Positions 33,577-45,010 of a DNA stretch of 64,000 bases are shown here, piece after piece (within the stretch, counting starts at the first letter, position 1; each line of letters begins with the position of its first letter). The stretch lies in NCBI RefSeq assembly GCF_036884655.1, contig NC_088327.1:12513001-12577000 (forward strand). The letters are read 5' to 3'. The notes below the pieces were generated by a model. The model was not told where the DNA came from and did not search any database. It saw only the letters and a list, made by a program, of their open reading frames with translations. The stretch comes from Musa acuminata AAA Group. Its lineage: Eukaryota > Streptophyta > Magnoliopsida > Zingiberales > Musaceae. The position numbers were made by a program, and so were the translations under genes.

Positions 33577-36500
33577 ATGCGTCTCGTCTATGGAACATTC
33601 TTTCTTTCTTTTCTGCTTCTCATCCTGCGCATGCCTGCAGGCGAAGCCCTCCGATCTGTCGGTGACGGCACCGATCTCCGCACCGACCTTCCCGACGCCA
33701 CCGTGGAGCTCAACAGCTCCAATTTCGATAGCGTTCTCAAGGAATCGCCGGCGAGTTTCGCCATCGCCGAGTTCTTCGCTCACTGGTGACGCCTTTCGTT
33801 TCTTCTGTGCCGTTCTGTTCTTGGTTTTTCCTCTCTTTTTGTTCCGTAAGTTCAGTTCTTGATTTTAGAGCGGGTTCGGGCATATGGTGATTCGAGAAAA
33901 AACAAGAGGATGTTCGTGTTTAGCTTCATGTGATTGCCTATCATCGAGTTTTATTTTTGGTTTAATTTGGATCAGATACTGATCGATGTGTCCAAACAAT
34001 TCGGTAACTTTAGCTGCTCTATTTTGTCTGGACTTATGACCGATATGACCAACGAGACAATTAATAGCGTGGGTAGAATGCAATTTATGATTCTTTCTGT
34101 GTCAAAGAGCGCATCTGATATGCACCGCAGTACAGCTCATCACAATTCACAAAGTGTTCGGTTTTAGGAATCTGACAAAGTGTTTGTGATCGTGGTGAAG
34201 CAAGTTGATAATAAATTGTATAAAATGCTTCCAAAAATGTATTAGAAGAGATCGGCTATCAGTAACAGTACTTGCAATCTGGAAAGTCTCCTATTTATGT
34301 AGAATCTGTACTCACCTGCACACTATCAGAATCGAGATAGTTTCATTGGAAAGGCTCGCGTGTCCAATGTTAAAATTATTTAGCTGTGAAAACTTGATAT
34401 TTGATGGATAAACCAGATCTTCAAAATGGAATTTTTAGATTTAGTTTCATCTTCTTTCAGTTGATGTGGACCAAGTTGAGCTCCACCTTTGATCAATTCA
34501 TGAAGTGCTGAAAGAGAATAGGAAGCTTCTGTATATTGATCCCTTGACATATAAAAATCTCGTGGATGTTTCTAAAAGCCCAAAATATGTAAGGTACTAA
34601 AAAGGGATCCTGTGTATTTGAGGAAAGAATCTAGTTGAGTTTTAGGTCATCGTATTAAGAACTTACACTATGATGCGTCTCTCTCAATGTCTTTGGGATT
34701 CTATAGTTTGTGGTTCAAATTGTTGATCTTTGTTTTACTTCTTCTTCGTTTATTGTACATCATTCTCTTCCAATACGGTGAGCATAAGGTCATCGTAATT
34801 TGCAGCAGACACTAATATCCTGAGTCTGACAACACATTGAGCGGCACCTTAGCTGCTCATATCTGTTTACTTCAATCTCAACCAGGATTTGGTTAGTCGC
34901 TTAAGTTTTTGCTTCAGGCTACTAGCAGCAGTATTGTTCCTGCTATGATGGGTCACCTCCCCTCCATCCCCCCACTTTCACCCCTTGCCACCCCCCCCCC
35001 ACCATTTCCTTAGGCCCCCCCCTTCCTCCTCTCACCTTCCTTCCCCACCCCACTGCCGGCACTATTGTTGCAATATATGTCAAATCACATATATTTTAAA
35101 CTCTGATCTATTAAAGGCCATGTTCATTCTAAGACCAAAAGGAGAAGACATGATGGTTCTTTTCTTTATGTTTATTTCTAGCTACAATAAGTGCTTGAAG
35201 AAATCTCTGTTTGTCTCTCCCTTTGTTTTTATGCGTTCTTCAATTGGATGAACAGGATCTAGATTGGAAGTATATCTGTTTTCATATGTTTGGTTGGCAG
35301 ATAATGGTGCCATGAGCAATGTGCGTGCCCTTATCAGACAGCCCACATGAATATGGAAGAGCGTGCACGTATGTGTCTACTATGTACAGGCACATATACA
35401 TGTATGTATGTGCACGCACCACACATTCTCTATGTAATACATTAAAAAGTTTTGGAGCTTTTATTCATGATTCACCTTATCAATCCATATCGGTGTACTG
35501 ACTGGCCATTAGTATGATATATACCGACGTATCGACACATGGTATGATAGAGTGTACCGATAGACTAGTATGTACCACCCATACTGATCCCCTATTGGAC
35601 CGGTATATACTGCCCATATCGAGCGGCACACTATTGTACGACGAACCTTGCTTTGATTCTTCTCATCCAAAATCAATGATAGAGCACTTAAAAGATTTTA
35701 GTTTGTCAAAACTTTTAGTCATTTGCATGAATGTTTAATTTAAACAAAATGAATGGTATGCATTGAGATGATACATAAAATTTTGTCTTCAAATGCTTAA
35801 TAAAAATTTAAGCTGTTGATCATGATCTAATTACTTTGAAGACATGTATAAAAAAGTTCAGCATTTCAACTGATTGGATTTGTTACTTTTAGAATCACAT
35901 AATGGTGAATAGATGATCATGAAATAGGTTGAATTTTTCTTCCCATGCATGCAAGATCTATTAATTTATAGGCTCCATGGTGCCGGTTTCTCATTTGATT
36001 GGTCTATTGATTTTGAATGGGGAGTATCAAGACATAGGTATCATGTTTTGATATTTTCATTTATAGATCACAACTTGGTGGTCCATTTTGCAGTCAATGT
36101 GTTTGCTATTCATTGTTCGTCATGTACTCTCTGTGGCTATTGTCATCTTGGTTCTTAGCAAGTCAGTGTTGCATGCATGTCTGCATGATGTACTGGAAGT
36201 TACATATATAGTTGAAGTTTGTCTTTTACTTAACTGATGTAGAATGTTGAACATGTTAATATCAGTTTTGTAAGCAATTGCACTTTCTATTTGGTATGCT
36301 TGAATCTTATAACTTGTTTGACTCGACAGGTGTCCTGCTTGCAGAAACTATAAGGTATTTAGACTTGTTAATTCTGGTTATATGCTTCAATTTTCCTTGA
36401 TTGTTAACTTCAATCATAATTGAGCCACAATCATTCAGCCTCACTATGAAAAGGTTGCAAGGCTTTTCAATGGGCCAGATGCAGTGCATCCTGGGATTAT

Positions 36501-39500
36501 ACTCATGACACGGGTTGATTGTGCAATGAAGGTAATTATGTCTTGAATTTAGAAACAACTATCTTGTTTAATTTTCATCCATTCTATTTTTTATAAGGTT
36601 TCACATGAATTGCATTTTCTCAAGTCTTAAGTTCCTATTTTTTAGTCTTTTCTTCATCATGTTCTTTAATATCTTGGACATGGTGTCCATTATGAGCACA
36701 GCCATCAGTACTATGCTGTGCACTACTATGGCCTTCAGCTGTTCTACGTCTGAAGGTACAGACAAGGGGCATAAAACTTCAACAAAGACATTAATATATA
36801 CAAGAAAATACATGGAAAGAACATTTTAAATGAGAAATTCAATATTTCGTGATTCTTCTATTGAAACTTGATAAATCCAAGAAGTCCATCCAAGTTTTTA
36901 CAAAACTGTAGGTTGTGGAAGAAGAATTTCTTATTCAACACAGCAAGCTTGAATCAGCTATCAAGTTGGCTTATTTACAAACATGTGATGTTCCTTTTTC
37001 TTCCAGAACAAGCATGCAATAGTAAAATAGCTGTAGTTTGTACAAAATTTAATATGCCATATAAACCATAGATAAAAAAATATAAAGTTCCAAAATTCAC
37101 TCTGAACTACTTAACTTTTGACTTCATGGATAAGCTTACTCTTCCCAAGTGAGATCTCTTTATAGCTTGTTAATTATCTTTGGTGTGATTCTTTGGGTAA
37201 AAAAGCAAACACTCCAATCTTAATTCATGATAGGGGAAACAAGAATGGGGGATCCATTAAGCAATTGCCATCCCTATTGTTACTGGAAGGATCCAAAGCT
37301 TCATCAAAATTGAACTTTAACCTCAAAAAGGGTGGTGTTTCTGATTTAATCTGCTTGAAATCCACAGAGGTCATTCTTAGATGGCTGCACAGATAAGTAG
37401 CCCATAATGATGCTTAGATCCTTCCAAACCAACTGTTGGTTATTCTGAACCACCAAAGGCTACCATGCATCTGTTCATTCAGTTTCCAAAGGATATTAGG
37501 AATTTTGGCATCTATTCATCCAGTTTAGTAGAAGGATATTATGAAATTTGGCCTTTAGGATAATTTTGCTTATCAGATTCCTACAGTAAATGGTCAGTAG
37601 TCCAGTCCCCATTAAGCCAATCAGGCTAAAATGTGGATGACCCTATTTGATTTAAAAAGTTTACCAAATTTCCACGTTATATTTGCACACAAAGAATATA
37701 TGCTCAGTAAATTCATTGGACAACACAATAGTGCCAACTCCATCAGGGTAAAGATGCATGGCATGCTAAAAGTTGTTAGTGAAAATTTTAATTCATTTTT
37801 TTTCCACGGAAAATTTAATTCTAGGAGGAACAATAAGTTTCCATATCAAATTCCAGCCTTTCCAAGGATCGTAGCTTGATGTGGTTTAATGGGCATTACA
37901 AATCATGGCAAAAAGTTTGGTGTCCCCATACTCAAGTGAAAGATTCTAGCTCAAGGACTATTGTCCTAATTAATGGATATAGAAAAAATTCCTGGCCCTA
38001 AGGGAAGACTTAGCTGTTCTAATCTGGCAAATCCATCCTTATCGATAGGCCTAACAAGATTTCATGAGTAAATTAGGTGTGGGACATTGTGTTTAGGTCT
38101 TCTATCCCAAAGAAAATTCCTAGAAATTATGGTAATATAATCTAACATACTGTTGGGAGACCACATATGTTTAAGCTAGTTAATAAGAAAAAGACAACAA
38201 GAGTACACTTTACTAATCCAGCCTTACTAGGTAGACGCAAGGCATCTCTTTTCCGTCCTACAAATTTCTCAGTTACAAAATGAGGTAAGGTGATTCTTTT
38301 GTGAGAAAGAATAGCATCCAAGTAATAGGAAAGCCTAAACACAACAGACGGCTAAGGAGCTTTTAGGAATTTGGATAGAATTTAATTGAATATATCTCTA
38401 TTAAACTTTTGGTTGGAGAGAGTTGCATTAATCTTTAAGAAAAATATTAATGGATTTAGCATCTCTAGCAGAGGTCTTAATCATCAAAAGTATATCACGA
38501 GCAAATATCAGGTGAGAAAATTTCATTCCTTAGGATTCACTCTTCATTGTAGTGCTAGTCACTGTCCAAGCTCCGCGGGAAAAGGCATGCCAACAAACAC
38601 CAATGTTTTGCATGTTTATTCCAGTACATGGTGGATCAACATGGGCTAGCTGCTAACAATGAATTTATATTATTGGTTGCTACTATTTTTGGGCTTCTTG
38701 ACCTAGAACACATGGCTTTCTGTTGGTTTCTGGTTTCTACACTATTAGTTAATTTGTTCATAAAGCTGACAAGCTTCTTCCTTAGTGTTTATTCTTTCCT
38801 TGAATAACTCACAATTCCTATCAAGGAACATATAATATGCTGAAGAAAAAAAGGGTATTTAATGGACTAGTATCTGACAAAGAAGCAATCTTGTTTGGTT
38901 CCAGAGTAGCTTCTGGAATCTTGAGGGTTAGCCTGTTGGAACTAATTTTTTATCTCCTTTCTATGAGGATGTATTTTTAGAACATTTCAATATGCTTCTA
39001 ATTAGTAAGTGGTGTTAATCAAGGATTGTCATGTCAATTAGTGCTGGTTTTTACATATCATGCTAAAAGTGGTTCCACGAAGTTGTGTTGAGCCATGCTG
39101 GCTGGGTCAATGATTTTGGCTTATGTTGATTGGCAATCTAGCATGCCGACTGGCAGGACTAGACACCAGATTACCAGAAAGTAATTGACATGTCCTGTGC
39201 CATGAAACAACAATCTGTGGCTCAATTGATCTGGCTTCAAGATATTCTTTTCCACTTCTTGCCTTTTTTCAACAGTTGACCTATACTTTTGAGTAATTTA
39301 CTGATTACTTCCTTCTTCATACATTCTGTTTGGCAGCACAGATAAATGCAAATCTTTGTGATAGATTTTCAGTTGGTTACTATCCCATGTTATTGTGGGG
39401 TCCTTCAGTTAAATTTGTGGCTGGTAAATGGGACCCTAAGCAAGAGAAAAGTGAGATACAATCAATTGATGATGGACGGACTGCAGATCGACTACTCAAT

Positions 39501-42500
39501 TGGATAAACAAAAAAATGGGCAGGCAAGATGTTGGTTCTCATTTTACCTTTTAGTTTTTGAATAATATGTACCAGTGTTAGTGACTGTTTAGATTTTTTT
39601 TCTCAATTATCTTCTTCTTAGAACTACCCTTTATTTGTATATATGCATTTCCAACATAAAAGAAAAGAAAAAGAAAACCTGCCATGTAGTCTTAACGTAA
39701 TCAGGATTGGGTTATACCACATGATGCATCAAAGTATGCTTTATCTATGAACCAAAACTCCTTTAAGAGGAATTATAATAACTAAGGCACTAGATTATGT
39801 TCCAAAAGTTATTTTCTGACAAAGGTAAAAAGAGTTGTGCGTTTAAAATTTCTGGTGTTTGTTCTCATTACATTGTACAGGGCAGTCCTCCTTCCTCATC
39901 TATTGTCTTAGCTTTTTTCATGCATACTTGTGTAGTTGTTGCTTGTACAAGAATTAGTTACTGTTTCTGCTAGATGGTCAGATTTTAGTGTTCTATGTCA
40001 GGAAATTGATGACTTGGGATTTCATATCTTTTATGTTTATTTACTTTGTACTGAAGATACTAGGATTATATGGAAGTTATCTCAATGGTAGGTAATTTCT
40101 GTTCTATGCAGTTCATTTAGCTTTGATGATGAAAGATATGAAAATGAAAACACACTTCCAACAAATGTCTCTGATCCTGAACAGGTACAACTTAGATATT
40201 CTAAGTGGTATATTAACATCATTTTAAATTAGTTCTTCGAGTTGAAGATACATTTGTCATTGTCTTATTTCTAGCAATCACTTTGAGAGTGTTATAATAC
40301 TTCTGTTGTGGCAGATTGCACGAGCAATTTATGATGTTGAGGAAGCAACAGCCTTAGCTTTCGAGATAATCATACAACACAAAGTTAAACTTATTTCTCT
40401 TAACTGTACATTTGGATTGATTTTTCAGATTTTAAAACCCAAGAAGATAAACAACATTACCCTTGTAAAATGCAGATGATCAAGTCAAGTACTCAAGCAC
40501 CACTGATAAAATTTTTTCAGATTTTGGCAACACATCATCCTTCAAAAAGGTTAAAGATTGATCTTTTCACAAATTGAAGTTATTTATTATATTCCTAATT
40601 GCTTATTATTGACTTTGGTATAGGTGTCGGAGAGGAATTGCTGAGATACTTCTCAACTTCGATGACCTGTGGCCTTCCGGTCCACTCTCAATCAGTTCAG
40701 AAGAGGCTCCCATATTACAGGAACAGGACGTACTTAAATCCTATTCAATCTGTGGCAAGGAGGTTCCTCGTCATTATTGGGTGGGCACTAAACTTTCGTC
40801 ATTTTGTTGATTCAGATTTTGTCCTGAGGAATAATAAACAAAATCATTAAGTTTTGGAATTGTCATAATCTTCTCTGGATTTATCTAGCTTCACTACCCT
40901 AAATGTAAATTTGCATTTACATAATCAAAACCCATAGCTGGGCAAAGTCAATAATTTAGATTATGTATACCTTTTTCAGTTTCTTGATTCAGATTTCTCC
41001 TAACTAATAAATAAAATCATTTAGTTTTGGAATTGTCATAATCTTGTCTGGATTTGTTTGTAGCTTCACTACTCTAAATGTAAATGTGAAAATACTCAGT
41101 CAAAATCCACAGCTGTGCAAAGTCAATAATCTAGACCAAGTATGCTATGTGATTCAATCCACTGAAGATGATGACCACGTCCAGAACGTAATTTTTCCAT
41201 TCGCGAGTGTTCTTTTGAGTTCTAGTCACCCTTTTACATTATTGATAGACTACTTCTGTTATCCAAACTGCTGTACCTTGATTTCCTCTTGTATGTTAAG
41301 GCCTTCTAGTGTATTTTATCTTGTTGTAATACTTGGACCTTGACTGATCTTTGTAGCTTAATTTTGAACTGCACTTGGTGAATCATAATAAACCAGAGAA
41401 GAAATTAACTGTAAGCTCTTTTCTTATATCTTCTATTGCTTTTCCTTTGAAGATCTGACTTTGATGTGCCATCCCATTCTTCTGTTCTAAGAATTGTTGC
41501 TATTGTAGGATTTTTTTAATTATTAATGTGGATAGAGAATATAACTGGAACTTTTGATGACCTCACAGGCATGCCAAATTGCATTCTGATCTGATCAGAT
41601 CCAAAATTGCTCGAGTTATTCTTGACCCAGATGTACAATGTGGATAGAGAATAGCACCACCTGATTCTATTTTTAACTAATGACTGAAGTTGTTAGGTTT
41701 GCTTATCACAGCTAGCCTATCCTGCTATGAATTTACTAATCAATGAGATGAATCATTCATAAAGCCATCATTAACTAAAATAGTAATTAGAATTTCTGAT
41801 GATCTGGCAGGCATGTCAGATTGCGTCTGATCTAAAGATACAGAAGTGGTCGAGTTATGCTTGACCAACAATTCTTGTTTTTTATGTAGTGGACAGATAA
41901 TGATACCACCAGATTCCACTTTTACCGGTGACTGAAGTTCTTAGGTTTGCTTATCACGGCTACCCTTTCCTGCTATGAGTTAACTGATTGATGAGATAAA
42001 TTGTTCTATAAGATAAAGTGAATTAATAGGTCATATCTAATATGTAACTAGGTAAAGAACAATTAGCAGATTTTCTAAATCATGTGGATCTATGTTGCAG
42101 ATATTTTGCCGTGGGAGCAAAAACGATACGAGAGGCTTCAGGTGCTTGCAACTTGTATCCATTTTGATTGCTGTACTATGGTATTGTGCTCTTCATGAAG
42201 CAATTGAATAGTCTTAAATGGTATATACTTGATTATAGGGCAATTAGAGGGTTGGACCACATAAGTCATTCTGTGGTAGCTCAAATATGGAATATGAATA
42301 AAAATTATACATCAAAAAAATCAGAGATGCTGACTATGGTTTTAAGTTTCATGGTTCTTTAAATCTGCCCCATATAACATATTATATAGATCCAGAAATT
42401 AAAATATCAACATTGTACCTGTGATATCTTATGAAAAAGCTAAAATCAAATTGATTAGGTAAGGAATGAATACTAAAAACAATGAAATGGAATCTGTCTA

Positions 42501-43806
42501 TCCAATTTCATAGAAAACTTAAGGATTATAAACAGATCAGAGATCATAGGTATATCCTTTCTTTTCTTTCTCACATATGCATCCATGATGCTTTATATGG
42601 CTTGTTATTTATGTCAGTTTAGTTCTCTGCATTAGTTTCTTCCTTTTGTACACCTTGAAGGGTTATGGGAAGGGCAAGGAATGAAATATGTCCTGTGATG
42701 TTAGTTTACTAGATATTTGTAGCTTGATTGTCTCCAAGAGAAATGGCTTTAATCCATTTAAATATTTTGCTGTTGCAAGTGACATAGTTGGCTGATGTTG
42801 AGCTTGCAGTTTACATTGACAATTTGGACTGAAAATTGGACTTATAAGATTGGGGCATGACTAATGTTTTTAAGAATTTAATGAGTTGGCGATGATGCTA
42901 ATTTTTGTTCCCTTCGCATATTATTTGGGAGTGCAGCATCTTCATGTGTGTCAAATGGAAATTTATTGAATGATGTGGCCGTATATATTATTGATTGTTG
43001 GCAGTGAGAATCTCATAGACTGCTTACATAAAATCTTCTGATCACATAATGTGTCGTCAAACAGACTAATGAAGGTTATAGTTTGGCTTACTCTTTTAGT
43101 GCTTGTTGCAGCTGTGGCCTATGGGTTCTGTTCCACTCCCTGTCTGTCAGGGTTGGAGATGGAGAGAGCCAATCGGTTTTCACAGCAATATGTGATTTTA
43201 TCCAGAACTTTTTTGTCTGCGACGACTGCCGTAGGCATTTTCATGAGATGTCTTCAAGGTAAATATCACAATTTTATAATCTGCTGCTCTCAAGTATTTT
43301 ATCTTTACAACATATGACTTTGGAGTGCCTGCAGTGTCTCAGTACCATTTAACAGAACTCGCGACCTGAGCATGTGGCTATGGAGGGCACATAATAAAGT
43401 CAACGAGAGACTCAACAAAGAGGAAAAGGCATTAGGCACAGGTGATCCACGATTTCCGAAGATCATATGGCCCCCGAAGCAGCTCTGTCGGCCGTGTTAT
43501 GTATCTTCAAGCAGGAAAAGACGCAGCAACATGAAAATATATTGGAATGAGGATGAGGTGTACAAATTTCTGGTCAGATATTACGGGAGGACCCTTGCAT
43601 CTTCTCACAACGATGCAACTTTGAGTGGCAAGTACGATGAATCCTACGACATCACCACCTCAACTAATGCAGTTGCGGTACCCGTTGGGGCTGCATTGGC
43701 CATCGCGGTTGCTAGCTGTACATTTGGAGCATTAGCTTGCTTTTGGAGAGCCCAGCAGAAGAATAGGAAGTACACACACCAACTTCATTCTTTCAAGGAT
43801 ATATGA
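33577..43806 (+). CDS. QSOX: Quiescin-sulfhydryl oxidase (QSOX), FAD-linked
   Basis: QSOX makes disulphides in secreted proteins and passes electrons through FAD to oxygen. Eleven coding exons join in frame to 513 aa: 33577-33785, 36330-36354, 36439-36531, 39342-39523, 40112-40184, 40315-40383, 40476-40549, 40624-40780, 42101-42141, 43112-43258 and 43335-43806. A signal peptide covers about residues 1-25 (YGTFFLSFLLLILRMPAGEA). The thioredoxin active site is W70-C71-P-A-C74. The Erv/ALR FAD domain reads FCRGSKNDTRGFSCGLWVLFH (from 296), with the FAD-proximal disulphide C344-DD-C347 and a third pair C408-RP-C411. Residues 469-494 form a C-terminal membrane helix with a short basic tail, as in full-length QSOX. 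All expected catalytic cysteines are present. Intron 4 seems to use a GC donor. Confidence 0.95.
34930..35055. repeat. C-rich, strand-asymmetric tract in QSOX intron 1
   Basis: About 125 bases dominated by C and T, with C runs up to ten long (ACCCCCCCCCCACC) and almost no G. The minus strand could form G-quadruplexes. Confidence 0.75.
35480..35655. repeat. Dispersed-repeat-like segment rich in CGGTAT/ACCGA palindromes
   Basis: Repeated half-palindromes (ATACCGACGTATCGAC, GTACCGATAG, GGACCGGTATATAC, CGAGCGGCACAC) ending near ACGAACCTTGC. This wording resembles a degenerate repeat often met in monocot introns. The identity is a recollection, not a search result. Confidence 0.4.
37600..38650 (-). 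pseudogene. Decayed LINE reverse-transcriptase fragment in QSOX intron 3
   Basis: On the minus strand the frames, broken by stops and shifts, read like the C-terminal half of a plant non-LTR retrotransposon. In order they are HLIFARDILLMIK (about 38520-38480, the position of the FADD catalytic box), YYLDAILSHKRI with LPSKAGLVKCTL (38325-38170, the YLG...LS.AGR..LIK region), and NFLWDRRPKHNVPHLIYS, a stop, then NLVRPIDKDGF (38130-38010, the zinc-ribbon lead-in). The second catalytic Asp is replaced by Arg, and several stops are present. The 5' end and poly-A tail were not found, so the limits are approximate. Confidence 0.7.
40809..41145. repeat. Tandem duplication in QSOX intron 8, unit about 177 bp
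   Basis: GATTCAGATTT begins both units, at 40809 and 40986. AGTTTTGGAATTGTCATAAT and GCTTCACTAC(C/T)CTAAATG recur in the same order, with scattered substitutions and small indels. Confidence 0.85.
41530..42010. repeat. Second tandem duplication in QSOX intron 8, unit about 240 bp
   Basis: GGCATG(C/T)CA(A/G)ATTGC, CGAGTTAT(T/G)CTTGACC, GACTGAAGTT, TTAGGTTTGCTTATCAC and CCTGCTATGA(A/G)TT recur in the same order in 41530-41770 and 41771-42010. It lies about 400 bases from the 177-bp duplication. Confidence 0.82.
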
Positions 43807-45010
43807 TTAGTAGGATGCTAAACATTCTGTGTTATGTTCTAATTAACAACAATTTTTTTTTATTATTTTGCCCGAAAAGCGGACCATTTTACTGACATTC
43901 ATGATATTTCTGGAAAAGAGAAATTTGGAAGTGAGATGCATCCCAAAGTATCAGCCTTCTGCAGCTGTTAAATAAAAGTCAGAAATATACACAGTCAAAG
44001 GGATTATCATTCGGAGCTCTCCTGTTCTAATTACCTTATTTCTGTTCTTTAGCTGGGGATGAAGTGTATATATTATTTCACCATTGCAATTTTGGAGACA
44101 GCAACCCGACGCATGCTTGTAGGATGCGGAGAACACCAAGTTGAAATAACAAGTTCTCCTCTTTCCTATTGTGCAACTTCCATATCCACTTTTGTGAGGT
44201 AAGAGACAACTTGGAAACCAGAATTTGTGCCTCATCTGTTTGTGTCAATTTTGGTCCTTCAATAAATTTTTTGCTCCTGCGAAGTTTATGCTGAGAACCC
44301 CCCCAAGGATTTGGTTGGTCAGGATCAGGTTTTATGTGATGACTGGTTATTAGCATGTAGTTGCTTACATGTAGCCAAAATAATTAGCAGGATAACGACT
44401 GCCCTTTTGCCAAGTCAAGTGTCGATCACTGTAAAGGGTCATTCTCGCCACTTGAAATTTAGCATGATCGAAGTCATATGGCACACTCAGATACCAACAA
44501 ATTATAAGGCAGTGATCGTTAAACCGTCTTATTAGTCTAAGACGATCGAACTCGTCAATTTAAGATCTGTTAATTACCCAATCTTAACTGAATAATTATT
44601 TATAACACCTTCCGTGGCCATTGATGGATCCATCCCCTTTCGTTTCTCGAGTCCGTAGTACTCTGTTTTCTCTTCTCTCGATTCTGAATTGAGCGTAGGT
44701 TGGAGGCCGCGAAGAAATGCATCGATGCAGAGGAAGCAGCACAACCAGAATCGGATTTCATTTCCGCATCTACAACGATCGAGAAGGGGAGGCCGGAGTT
44801 GATTTCGATGCCGCCGAAGAAGACGGACGAACGGAGGTGGTGGAATTAGTAAGCTGGTGCCGGTAACTGCCTCTCTATTATTAAGCAGGCGTCTGTGTGT
44901 GTGTGTGCAGGCAACCGTGTCCCACGCGCCACCACCCACCGTTTCGTGAGCCTGGAATGGGTTAGGTTAATTGGGAATTGCTGGGTAAGGAGGGAGGGCT
45001 GTCAACGGCG
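43807..45010. other. Spacer between QSOX and the ARF-GEF gene
   Basis: The left part is probably QSOX 3' UTR. From 44640 to 44960 the DNA is GC-rich, open in three frames and carries a (GT)n run (44894-44907); it is the likely promoter and leader of the ARF-GEF. One plus-strand frame ending at TAG (about 44700-44849, TTIEKGRPELISMPPKKTDE) looks protein-like and follows an acceptor-like AG at 44699, but overlapping frames are equally open, so no gene is called. Confidence 0.5.

Noticed and set aside
44700..44849. A protein-like plus-strand frame ending PKKTDERRWWN
   Set aside because: Overlapping frames on both strands are equally open and no upstream exon was found; it probably belongs to the GC-rich leader of the ARF-GEF.
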